Origin: Eunapius fragilis
Taxonomy: Eukaryota; Porifera; Demospongiae; Spongillida; Spongillidae
Assembly (NCBI GenBank): GCA_963681505.1
Contig: OY811988.1
Coordinates: forward strand, 5,632,739 to 5,696,738
DNA length: 64,000 nt
Direction of reading: 5' to 3'
The notes beneath the pieces were generated by a model, which worked only from the letters and a program-made list of their open reading frames with translations, searched no databases and was not told the DNA's origin. A program made the position numbers and the translations under genes. Below are positions 1 through 11,800 of this stretch, piece after piece. How positions within the stretch are numbered: the first letter of the stretch is position 1; the number at the start of each line of letters is the position of its first letter.

Positions 1-1532
1 AGGGATGTACTTATGGGCACATCTGAGGTTAGAAGGGATGTACTTATGGGCACATCTGGAGTTAGAAGGGATCTACGTATGGCCACATCTGGGGTTAGAA
101 GGGATGTACTTATGGCCACATCTGGGGTTAGAAGGGATGCACTTATGGCCACATCTGGAGTTAGAAGGGATCTACGTATGGTCACATCTGGGGTTAGAAG
201 GGATGTACTTATGGCCACATCTGGGGTTAGAAGGGATGCACTTATGGCCACATCTGGGGTTAGAAGGGATGTACTTATGGCCACATCTGGGGTTAGAAGG
301 GATGTACTTATAGCCACATCTGGGGTTAGAAGGGATGTACTTATGGCCACATCTGGGGTTAGAAGGGATGTACTTATGGTCACATCTGAGGTTAGAAGGG
401 ATGCACTTATGGCCACATCTGGGGTTAGAAGGGATGTACTTATGGCCACATCTGGGATTAGAAGGGATGTACTTATGGGCACATCTGAGGTTAGAAGGGA
501 TGTACTTATGGCCACATCTGGGGTTAGAAGGGATGTACTTATGGCCACATCTGGGGTTAGAAGGGATGTACTTATGGCCACATCTGGGGTTAGAAGGGAT
601 CTACGTATGGCCACATCTGGGGTTAGAAGGGATGTACTTATGGCCACATCTGGGGTTAGAAGGGATGTACTTATGGCCACATCTGGGGTTAGAAGGGATG
701 TGTACTTATGGTCACATCTGAGGTTGGAAGGGATGTACTTATGGCCACATCTGGGGTTAGAAGGGATGTACTTATGGTCACATCTGGGGTTAGAAGGGAT
801 GCACTTATGGTCACATCTGGGGTTAGAAGGGATGTACTTATGGTCACATCTGAGGTTAGAAGAGATGCACTTATGGCCACATCTGGGGTTAGAAGGGATG
901 TACTTATGGCCACATCTGGGGTTAGAAGGGATGTACTTATAGCCACATCTGGGGTTAGAAGGGATATACTTATGGCCACATCTGGGGTTAGAAGGGATGT
1001 ACTTATGGTCACATCTGAGGTTAGAAGGGATGCACTTATGGCCACATCTGGGGTTAGAAGGGATGTACTTATGGCCACATCTGGGATTAGAAGGGATGTA
1101 CTTATGGGCACATCTGAGGTTAGAAGGGATGTACTTATGGCCACATCTGGGGTTAGAAGGGATGTACTTATGGCCACATCTGGGGTTAGAAGGGATGTAC
1201 TTATGGCCACATCTGGGGTTAGAAGGGATGTACTTATGGCCACATCTGGAGTTAGAAGGGATCTATGTATGGCCACATCTGGGGTTAGAAGGGATGTACT
1301 TATGGCCACATCTGGGGTTAGAAGGGATGTACTTATGGCCACATCTGGGGTTAGAAGGGATGTGTACTTATGGTCACATCTGAGGTTAGAAGGGATGTAC
1401 TTATGGCCACATCTGGGGTTAGAAGGGATGTACTTATGGTCACATCTGGGGTTAGAAGGGATGCACTTATGGTCACATCTGGGGTTAGAAGGGATGTACT
1501 TATGGCCACATCTGAGGTTAGAAGGGATGTTA
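1..1532. repeat. 33-bp minisatellite in alpha1 intron 12
   Basis: About 46 head-to-tail units of 33 bp (aagggatgtacttatggcca then catctggggttag), running off the left edge. Variants (ggtcac, gggcac, ctgaggtt, ctgggatt) recur in the same order about 663 bp apart, with the odd unit gggatgtgtac at about 697 and 1360, which shows a higher-order duplication. Read on the minus strand each unit holds CTAACCCCAG followed by ATGTGGCC, the 3' splice junction of an integrin alpha propeller exon; the matching real junction is visible in the alpha2 copy at 29841. Long ORFs across the array only reflect a stop-free unit with a period divisible by three. Confidence 0.95.
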
Positions 1533-1790
1533 GCAGTCACATAACAATGTAATAGCATCTTGCTTTCTGTAGCTATTACACAAAGAACTATGCTACTAGG
1601 CTTCTAGTTTATATACATATACAATGTACACAATTCATCTCTACAATACACCCCTACAATCTCTACAATGCACCCCTAAAATACACCTCTATACTACACC
1701 CCTGTAATCTCTACAATACACCCCTACAATACACCTCTATACTACACCTCTATAATGCACACCTAGAATACATCTCTACAATGCACACAC
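1533..1790. repeat. Degenerate 12-15 bp repeat in alpha1 intron 12
   Basis: The part from about 1630 is made of loosely repeated ctacaatacacccct / ctctacaatgcaccc units. The rest is unremarkable intron sequence. No exon or RNA gene is apparent. Confidence 0.6.
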
Positions 1791-4292
1791 CTTCCAGGCC
1801 ATCTCCATTGATGTCCCCAAGGTTGGCCATGGCATAACCAAACCTCCCATAGCTGTCGCCATTTCCAAGCAGCTTGCTCACAAACTGAAGACTTTTCCCC
1901 TACATGGATGAGTTGCAAAGCACCAGGCAACACAAATGATAACTGCAGCCAACAAAAGCACAATAGCCATAACGTGATTTCCATTCGGCATCCATGCATT
2001 AGGATCACAAAGAATGTAAGTAATGGATGTAGTAATGGATGCTTTAGGCCCTGCCACATGGGCAAACACCACCTCCAATGTGTAGGCCTATCTTAGGCTT
2101 CGCCAATGCACCAATTACAGCCATTAAAGGTACTCATACAACATCCTCTACAGCCATTATAGCTACACATACAAAACTCTGTACAGCCATTATATCTACA
2201 CACTTACTGCATTATTTCTGTAAACGTAAACCCTTCCAGCCTCAGGGTTTTGAACAGGTGAGTAGTTAGGTGCCCCCACCAGTACCTCATCATACCTGCA
2301 TGGGGAACCCTACAGTACTGAATGGTGGTCATCACTAAACACACCAACATACCCATCTCCATTGAGGTCTGCTGTGATGATTGAAAACCCATAGTACTCC
2401 GACAGCTGGAGGGAGAACAAGTGTGTGTGTTTTTATTAACTGTGGACATGGGGTAGGTAAAAGTAATAATGCACATTTAATTGGTGTAAGAAAAAAAAAA
2501 GGCTAGTGTGACATTTTTCAGTACATATGTTTATAAAAATGTTCACACCACATTCTCATCATTTCTTCCTTTCTTTCCTCTTAACCCTCCCTTCAATTTA
2601 TCCCATCTCTTATCCCTCCTTCCCATCTCCTCCTCCTCCTCCTCCTCCTCCTCCTCCTCCTCCTCCTCCTCCCTCTTCCCCTCCCCTACCTGTGTTCCCT
2701 GCAGTGATTGTGAGACAACAGACACCGTGGCTGAGTTCATCACCAGGTTGACCTGTTAGGGAGAGGTACTAATGAATAACAATGACCATCTCAGTGCACA
2801 CTCACCACTCCCATATCATTAACCCTCGGAGCAGAGACCAAAAAATCTAATTGAAGAAGCCACAAAATTTCAAGAATGAGTGGAGGGGGGGGGAGGGGTG
2901 TGGGCACATGGCATGCATTTGATGACAAATACAAGACCACATCACGTATGCTTTTGCATTATCAGTAGCTCATGCCTGCTAAACCCACAAGTATACCTTC
3001 AGTAGTTTTCTGAAGGATGCGACCACTGGCCACTGCATATCCTTGGAAACCATTTTCAATTGTTCCAGCCCCAGAGGTTGTGCTTTGAAATGTGGTAGTC
3101 CCTGCAGTCGCTCTAAATATTCGACCTAAAGATGGCATAAGAGGCATAAGGATTATCTTAATATAGCAGAAAACCATAACTCCTTCCCCTTCTATTCCTT
3201 TTCCCGTCTGTCCCTTCCCTCCCACCTTTCCCTCCATTCCTCCTATTTCTTTTCCCTCCTCTCCCCTTCTCCACTTACCACTCCAGCGACTGGCTCCAGG
3301 TGCTCCAATAGCAGTGAATGCACCTCCTGTTGTGTTCTATGATGACATCATGGACAGTATCACTACAGATAGCACATGTACACACACAACACTTACACCA
3401 ACAGATGCACCAGCACCAGCCTGACACAAGTCACCTGAAAGTTAGTGAAGATATGTTACATTTTTTAAGTACCCAGCACCAACCCAATGTTCCACAGCTA
3501 AATTGTAAGTCTTCTTGTCTTACCCTACTGAGCCATGCCAACTAAATGTTTTATGAATATGGTCTGGGCCTTTGCATCAACGTGCATGAATGTGATCACT
3601 GTATACTTTAAAGCTGGCACGAGTTGATACAACTCTACGTACGATAAGTGCCCCCTCTAGTATACATCTGACCATTAATAATGAGCAAAGTACTCCACTA
3701 TATTGAGCACTTACTGCTTGAGGCACACGGTTCATATGCCTTGAAACCTATCAGGCTGCTGTCTGATATGAAGCAGCGACCATTGGGAGTGTACTGAGGC
3801 TTGAAGTACCTGTGTCCACAGATCTGATGGGGAAGGTGGAGGGGTGTGGGAGGGGGTGGGGTGGGGTGGGGTGGGGTGTGGGGAAGACAGTTCAACTTCA
3901 AAGAACCTTCTTTCCCTGTTTGCAATACACTGCAGTGACTGCACCTCTGTTACTTGAACTTTGTGACCACCCTTACGAACATACTAACCTCATATAGCCA
4001 TGCCCTGTATGCTCACACATTGATCACACAACTGTTGCACTCCACATCGGCCTGCATTTCACATGGCCAGCCACAATCAAATCAGAACTAATCTGCCCCA
4101 CCGCCTGATACTCCCACTGGCATACTACTACATAAGGTCAACCCATAAAATGTCATCCATCTTCATGCACACATCCAAAGTGCATACTTACCACAACCAA
4201 ACCTCTCCTGCTGATAACCGTTCCACCTAAGAACTGCCCACTTTTCTGCTCACCCACAGTGTTTGCTGTCAGGGATGTTGTGTGTGTGTGTG

Positions 4293-4340
<48 letters not shown>

Positions 4341-7300
4341 GTGTGTGTGTGATGTGTGCAAATATATATATATATATATATAATAATTATATATATAATT
4401 ATGTATAATTATATATATAATTTTTTCAAGGTTTATTATTACTGATTATAATTTTTATTATTGGAGTACAAGAATAAATATTTAGGAGGAGAAACAACAT
4501 GCATGAATTATTTATAAATCATGCTAAGATGGGAGCCACCTGGAAAGGATTTGCCCTCACCAGATGCAAGTTGAGCCTGCTATACAGTTCAGACAGCACA
4601 ACTGACTTTGGTTTGCCCGATATGATGGCAAGACGGGAGGCAAGCATCTTAAACGAGCCCGTGGTATAATAATAATAATAATGATTAAAGCTGGTCTTTG
4701 TCACACTTTTAAAATATGTATCACGTGGTTGGTATACCCACAACGGACCCGTGCGGTACGGTTTAATTAACATATTTGGTGCCGTTTACCAACCGATATG
4801 AACACTGAATCGATCGATAATGAAATATGCAAATTAGTTTCTGAGACAAAAAGCATGGATATTAGAGGTATATCCATGCAAAAAGGACTAAAATCGGGAG
4901 TCGCACGACCGAATCGTGAAAGTTGAAGGGGTCAAATCTTACTCAGAGACCAAGGCCACGGTGAAAATAGGACTGCATGACAACGAGAAATTAAAATGGG
5001 CACGAGCATTTTTTTTTTCTAAAGGCACGATGTTACGACACGAGACCACATCTACCTCTTTCAAAGAGCAGTAGAAATTAAAATGACGCAGCAGATTGTT
5101 GTATCAAGCTGTCAGTGGTATCACGAGAACTGGCAAGCACGCATATTGTGTCCGTACATCCCTCCTACGAGACCGACATACATGCTGCAGCATTATACGG
5201 TGAAGGTACAGTAGAGATATAACTACAGCATTCATGCAGGTAGCTGAGTTAAAGTTAGATACATGTATAGTAGTGGCTCGCACATCAGGAAACTGCTGTT
5301 GCCATAGATACCAATGTAACGGTATGGGTATGAGAATGGGAGGAGTAGGACAAGGATAAGGAGGGGAGGAGACGAAAGGGGAGGAGGAGAGGGGGCATGG
5401 ACAAAAAGCTTCGCAATCGTTTTGTACACCGATGAGGCTGGAATCAGAATTAAAATATACATGTATATTATTTACATTCTGATGTTAGTGGAACAAGCAG
5501 ATACACTATGCAGCATGTGTGGTGGTACGGACAGGCTATTATGGCCCCCTCCCCTCCCCCTTCACCAAGCGAGCATTTATTAGAGTAATCTATCATTGGG
5601 TGTGGATCAGATAGAAACCAATGTAAAAGTGGCGCCTGAAAGCACCTTAACTGGGTCACTATTTGTCCCCAAAATCTTCACGACAACACACACTTTTTAT
5701 CATACATTCTGTTAGTTGGATACTTTTAGAACGGTTTTAGAGCACAACAAGAGTTGTATCCCCCTTTTTTAGTTCGTTATAATCAATGGAATATTTTAAT
5801 TAGCACAAATTTTGTAATATTATATTTAGCGCATTAAAAAAAATTGTGTACAAGTCTATGGAGTATCATATTTTCTAAAATGGTCTCCAGAATTTTGGAC
5901 GATACATGATACAAAATTTGAAATCTAAACATGATTTAGAGTAGTTTTAGTGCATAGCAAAAGCCGTAACTCAACTAATTAATTAAAATGTAAAAACGCT
6001 ATACATTTTCTATGGAGCGTGCCGCGGAAAGAATCCGAAAAAATTACAAACCGCAACTTTCGTGACCGTTCATTTCTCCACATGTGTGGAAAAAATTGAG
6101 TTAGATTGCAATGAAGAAAACTATATACATATGCATTTACCTGAAATTGAATCATGGATTGGGGAATAGTGGAGGAAGTATTGAAAAGAACTAGGTGAGT
6201 TATAGAATCAGCATGATAGCATGCATAAATCATGCAAATGAACACACTCAATAACAAAAAAAAAAAAGATAACCAGTTCGCGCGCATGTAACAGGGTCGT
6301 GTGGTTTTTTTTTTTTTTAAAACTTTAAACATTGTTAAAAATTGGCAAAGGTCGAATAAATAACGATGAAGCAGTTTAAACTTGCGGGGTGCAAGAGATG
6401 TGAATCAACTTAGCATCAAGAGCGGTCCCAACAGATATGGATTTGCTATGTACACTGACAGCTCACTTTAAATTCGGGTGAACGTAGTCATGTTTCCTGA
6501 TGTACAGACATTTTAATATCCTGATGTACGAGCCGCTACTGTAGCCAGGAAATAAAAACATTCTCTAAAGTTCGATAGATACGACATCGGAAGGCATGCA
6601 GTGTGAAAAGAAGAATTTCAATATAGGGCGTCAATAATTATGTCCTTCCTTTTAACACTTTCATCATTGCCGTGCATGCAATATGCAATCCTGTATATAA
6701 TATTCACGTATCCAGCGAACTGAATTTGGTACAACTGCCATTCCTCAAAACTGTCAAGCTATAAAAAATGGGACTGAGTACGAGAAGTTGGCACGAGCAG
6801 TTTAAAAGCGCGCGGGTTTTGACATCAAATGACGTAGAAATGAACTGTTCGTTTTGCTTCATTTACCGGCTGAAGTCGCGTTCTCGAGTGAAGAATGATG
6901 TCACCAAGAGCACCTTATACCCCAACAGTAGGCATGCATTCAGTAGATACGAAACACCCATGGCGCGCCATGAGATTCTTTTGTAAAGCATGCAGCTGCA
7001 ATTGAGCATCCCGCATACTATACGGCTTACCGCTCGTGTCGTACAGCAGACCGTCCGTAGTTGAGCTGGATCTTGTGAATGCCGTCAGACCAGAGCACGT
7101 GCCAGGACTTAATGGACACACGTACACCAGCCCAGTATTTTTCAGTGCCGAGCCCGGAGCCGTTCCGTTTGGAGCTCCTATTACAACCCTGTGTAGGAGC
7201 AAATGAGGTTATAATTCTGTATGAAATTATGTGCATGCACATGCACCGTCACAAAATTTTTTTTGTATAGTCCCTAAGGCTTGAAGCCTGTTAGTTTAGA

Positions 7301-8659
7301 TAAAAACCGGTTGTAAGAGGTCATTAAAATTTTAAAAAAAACCAGCCGGTTAAGGTGATTGTTTAAAAAATAACCGGTTGGTTGAGGTTGTTCGTTTTAA
7401 AATAACCGGTTATTTCCGGTTTAACAATTATTATCGATTATTTATGCATAATCAAAAGCTAAACTAGTTGGGCGTAGCCCGACCTTCGCGTATTGGCGGA
7501 AGGTCGGGTACCAAACCTGTACAGTTTTTTTACAAGCTGCAACGGGGATTGCAGTCCAATCAGAATGCAGCATTTCAATGCGGGCCCAATAAATACATAG
7601 TACGCTTAATTTATACAATTATTCATTGATCCCGATTGTATAACACGAGCGTGTTATACTATCGGGATTAATGAATAATTGTATAAATTAAGTGTACATC
7701 AGATTGGCTTTACTACCAGCTGCGCAGAATATATTTATTGGGTGCCCTCATTGAAATTTTGATGATGACGACGAGGCAGGTACATCACAAATCAATATTG
7801 ACGTTGTTCGCTCTCGCCCGCTTATAGTTTTCTCGTGCCCATGCAGCATTAAGACGTGTACATGCATGGCGTTCCTCTATAAAATCAACCGGTCGGTTGT
7901 GGTTGCTAGCAACCGGTTGAAGCGGTTATTGAGCTGAAATAGAACCGGTTGAGGCGGTTGTTTGATCCACGCGATTGGTTAACTGGAGCTCCGGCGCAAC
8001 CTGTTTCAAGCGCCTTAATTGGTCACACATATTTCTCGCAATTTGCATGGGGCTGTCGTCAAGGCTTCGGATTTTCTGGCGACAAATCGTTCAGGTGTAC
8101 GTGCTATCATTCTTATCTTACTAGATTAATCGGTTGTACGCTATCGGTGGGATGAGTTAGCACGACTCATTGAATGGTCATGCACTACTCCCCCCCCCCC
8201 CCCCCTCCCACGTCCTCCGCGCCTCCATTCCAAAAAGCAACACTGAATATAGGAGTGCATGCATGGGGGGCGCGTATGCACACGCACACACATGCACTCA
8301 CACACAATATGCGGTGCAGAAATGGCACTACATGCATGTATATGCCGCACGCATGAGTCGCGCAAAGTTTTTACGAACCTATAAAAAATAAATAAATATA
8401 TATATGTAGCTATCACGGCGAACGCATCAACGCTCCATAATCGGACCGCACTGCAAAACAACTATCTAGTTAGTGCATCTTACACCGGAGCAGTAGGCGT
8501 TCTGTGCAGAGCAACGCTGTACCCGAAGTAGTCCGTATTCGTTAGGTCCGGGGACGTCCGTATGATCGGCTGCTTCGTGTCGATGGTCTGAGCCATGACG
8601 CAAGCGACCATCAGAAAGAAGGCACACAGGACGGCGAGAGGCTTCGTAGGTGGCAGCAT
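1791..8659 (-). CDS. Integrin alpha subunit, copy 1 (5' part, 12 exons)
   Basis: Minus-strand gene whose 3' part lies beyond the left edge. Exons in transcript order: 8484-8659, 7031-7188, 4192-4265, 3715-3823, 3397-3434, 3279-3336, 2997-3125, 2806-2846, 2690-2752, 2353-2405, 2208-2295, 1791-1899. Each is bounded by GT-AG and the phases join without stops (about 365 codons). The start is the ATG at 8659, followed by a hydrophobic signal peptide (AVLCAFFLMVACVMA). Then come FG-GAP propeller blades: FGYSVALHR, VVVIGAPNGTAPGS, the Cys loop CGHRYFKPQYTP and CQAG, AIGAPGASRWSG, GYAVASGR, DFLVSAPRVND, then DLNGDGYDEVLVGAP and DINGDGLE with calcium-binding loops. No I domain is inserted. In known integrins this propeller binds the beta I-like domain to make the ligand site. 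The last donor (1790) leads into the 33 bp array. Copy 1 is open throughout, so it looks functional as far as seen. Confidence 0.93.
4283..4425. repeat. (GT)n and (AT)n microsatellites
   Basis: About 80 bp of GT repeats followed by AT-rich palindromic sequence in alpha1 intron 2. The equivalent place in alpha2 (34475-34503) has a much shorter GT run. Confidence 0.9.
4519..4680 (-). mobile_element. Relic of a retroelement polyprotein C-terminus
   Basis: Minus-strand reading shows ASRLAIISGKPKSVVLSELY then SRLNLHLVRANPF, beside a short (TAA)n run. A related but stop-interrupted stretch lies at 23340-23530. From memory this resembles the conserved tail of pol-like proteins of invertebrate non-LTR-type elements; that family call is tentative. 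Confidence 0.45.
4690..7030. other. Alpha1 intron 2 remainder, no gene seen
   Basis: Mostly unique AT-rich intron sequence. Stretches at about 4710-5260 and 6590-7030 match alpha2 intron 2 (36060-36120, 37321-37460, 38890-39130 and 39190-39965), the matches in alpha2 being interrupted by insertions. The middle part (about 5280-6580) has no counterpart there and shows no recognisable coding potential. Confidence 0.6.
7276..8036. mobile_element. Non-autonomous insertion with AACCGGTT repeats (alpha1 intron 1)
   Basis: About 760 bp present in alpha1 intron 1 and absent from alpha2, where flanking sequences join near 40208 (gtacggtccc then acaatttgcatgg). It is rich in aaccggttg motifs near both ends (7300-7420 and 7890-7960), has weakly matching ends (TAAGGCTTGAAGCCTG against the reverse complement of the other end, TTAAGGCGCTTGAAACAGG) and no coding capacity. 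Subterminal short motifs of this kind are common in hAT-type elements; the superfamily is a guess. Confidence 0.55.
7606..7695. repeat. Near-perfect palindrome, ~45 bp arms
   Basis: The arm cgcttaatttatacaattat is repeated inverted as ataattgtataaattaagtg; the centre is gtgtta/taacac-like. It lies inside the 7276-8036 insertion. Confidence 0.85.
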
Positions 8660-8827
8660 CTAGTCCACGTAACGATTGCGAAAAAAAAAAAGAACACAGG
8701 AATACGAAGTCTGATTGAAACCTTCAAATTAAATCGACGTTCATGCGTGTTCAGGTGATATAATAGGGCGAATTTCCACAAAAAATTATTGAACGCGTTT
8801 CACGCGGATCTGTTAGAAAGGATCTAT
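8660..8827. promoter_or_regulatory. Putative bidirectional promoter, alpha1/beta1
   Basis: Only 168 bp separate the two divergent ATGs, so both 5' UTRs and the core promoters must lie here or overlap. Blocks shared with the second cassette (40810-41021) include acaggaatacgaagtctgat and gcggatctgttagaaagga, the latter just before the beta start. No clear TATA box was assigned. The promoter role is inferred from gene arrangement. Confidence 0.6.
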
Positions 8828-11800
8828 ATGTCGATTTGCTTGCATAAATGGGCGTTATTGTTAGTGACAGCATCCCTGTCCCTCCCTAGTAATGGTAAGT
8901 TGACCTCTGTTGTTTCTTGCGTGGCTATATATATATAGCATGCATGTGTGTATACATAACTCGATGGCTTCTCTCAGTGAATTTATGTGTTTACGTGCAT
9001 GTTAGCGTCGTGTGTATGCATGTGTGCTCGTGCCTGTGTGTGTATGCATGTGTGCTCGTGCCTGTGCGCGCGCTTTATATCATGCTTACAAAGCCCAGCA
9101 GCTCTGTAGTTCGCAAACATCCTGTAGCAGTTGTATCCAAGCATCGCCTTCATGCAGATGGTGCTCCGATCCGGTACGTTAGATCAGTTATTCGCGGGCT
9201 CCGCATTCCTCCCCGGCCCCTTATTCCTGAGTGTGTCCCGCGTTAATTGAACAAGTCCGGTGTGTGACTGTCGTAACATCTTCCACAGAGCTACTCTGGA
9301 TATAGGTGTTTCGCTTCCGACACCCCTACCGTCAACTGCAGCAATACTTACATACAGAACCCTATCGGCTCGAAGACCGCACAAACGATGGTAAGGACGT
9401 ATACATACATCCATGCAGACATGCAGCTATATATAATATGTGCATGCATTCTACATATGATTTTGCCTAAGGATGTACTGGGACCATCAGTCCAGATAAC
9501 GCCCAGTGTTGTCAACATCACGGTCAGACCTGGTGAGCTTATAAATTACATCCCTATAATTTTCCACATGTTCAGCTACTGTGGGTAATACTCGTTTAAT
9601 TTATTATATAATATATGGGAGTGTCCAGCAAAATCATCCTTCTGGGTAGTTTTTCAAGTTTTATTTTTCTTTTCTGTGAACTCCAAAGAGCTTCTGTCAA
9701 ATGGTTCTTACGCATCCTATCCGTCATAAAGTTATTGGGCACTGAAGTTTTAATTAGCCATACATTTCAATGCGAGCGTTACTTTTCTTTTGCTTGTCTG
9801 GCTGGAAAATTAGAAAAAGTATCAGAAGGGTGATTTTGCTGGACACTGTTCCAACCTCCGTATTGGGTGTACATGCCTCCACATTACATTGGGCGCCACA
9901 TTGGGTGTTTATGGTATGTATCTCAGCATTGGGTGACATGCCTCCACATTGGGTGTATATGCCTCCGCATTAGGTATGAATACCTCCGCAATACCTCCAA
10001 TTTGGGTATACCTCCGCGGGGTGGGGGTGGGTCACGTGCCATCCCCCTCCCCTTCAAGAATTTATGCGCAACATCAGCGCTATAATTGCATGTACGTCTC
10101 AAGAAATGTTCAAGCTATACAGAGCGTCTGGGGTTGAGCCCGCGGTGGCGCTGGAGGTCGCGCTCTTACGGTGGCCCTGGTGGTCGCACTCTCGACCTGT
10201 GAGCTTCGAGCGGTTATTGCATAGCGCTCAAGACGCAAATTCTGTTCCGCCCAAAGCAATGACGCAATTAGCGTTTCGACTGTAGGCAATCACGTGAATA
10301 CGCCTCAAACCAATGATGCCTCAAGGCGATAACGCAATTAGCCCTAGCGCAGCGTTTAGTCTCAAACCGAGTTAGACTCAAGGAGAACTATGGGATGGAT
10401 AACATAAATTACGTCATATACGTGCACGTGCGTGTTTACGGTGTCGTATGATGGAGAGACTGATTTGCAAGGTGCTTCGCAACGATCTGACGTACGATGA
10501 TAGGCGCTCGTTTTTTAGGGTAGATGTTTTCATCCTTGTACTGCGTTATTGGATGCAAAACAAGACAATCACACTCAAAGCCACTGAACAACCTAGAGAA
10601 ATGCATACTTCAGTGTCTTATTTTGCAATTACTATTCATGCCCTGGCCATAGAACTATCAGCAACAGTACAAAATTTCTGCTTGTTTTTGTTTATAAAAG
10701 CCATAATTGCAGTACAGTGGCGAAAGAAAAATAGCACCAACAAATCTACATTATAAGAGTAAAAAAGGACTTTCACGATCCGGATTTTCAATCGAATGTA
10801 AAAAAACAATAGCAATGACCGTACGCCGAACTGTACACGGCGCAATTTTTTTTTCCATGGTACTTCCATGATGTATTCAGGTTCCTGATCATGCTCAACA
10901 TCACAGTGTGTGTTAAATAGTGGGGCACGAGATAGTGTATCCCCTTGGTTTACACTACATGCCTGTACATACAACGTACCAATCCAGTACATGCAAGATA
11001 CCAGTCCAGGGTGAGGGGGGCGGGGCACCATTGAGGAGCAATGGGGAGCAGTATAAATTTCATGTTTAAAATAAATGGCTTATCTGCTCCCCAGACCAAT
11101 AGCTGTACAAATACCAGTTTCTTTCTCTACGTTCCAAACGGGACACCCACACAACTTCTATAGCGGTGACTGCGAGACGCAAGCAATTATCGGAAACGAT
11201 GTTTTTAATGACATTCACTATACGACATATAGAACCTGCTGTTCGATTGGGGACGTCGAGACACTCGAGATGGTGTGGGTCTGGGTACGAGACTGCCATA
11301 CGCGAGTACATACCCAGCGGGGGGGGGGGGGGGCGGGGATCCATGCCTAAGTCATTAGGGTCTCGGTGGGTGTAGTATAGCACCCCATGCTAGGTGGGGG
11401 GTAGTGGGGCTCAGTACAGTGGCCCTGGAGATGGCGCTCTCGACCTATGAGCTTCGAGCGGTTATTGCGTAGCGCAAACTCTGCTTGCACATGTGTTGTA
11501 AGTCTCTCCGCATGTGTTGTAAGCCTCTCCACATGTGTTGTAAGCCTCTCCACATGTGTTGTAAGCCTCTTCACATGTGTTGTAAGCCTCTCCACATGTG
11601 TTGTATGCCTCTCCACATGTGTTGTAAGCCTCTCCACATGTGTTGTAAGCCTCTCCACATGTGTTGTAAGCCTCTCCACATGTGTTGTATGCCTCTCCAT
11701 GCATACGTGTTGTAAGCCTGTGTTGTAAGCCTCTCCACATGTGTTGTAAGCCTCTCCATGCACACGTGTTGTAAGCCTCTCCACATGTGTTGTGAGCCTC

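Noticed and set aside
1-1532. CRISPR-like array
   Set aside because: Units are contiguous with no unique spacers and the context is eukaryotic; it is a minisatellite.
1-1558. Long ORFs on both strands (MATSGVRRDVL or TSLLTPDVAIS repeats)
   Set aside because: They come from a 33 bp stop-free unit; the array is intronic and its phase is broken by irregular units.
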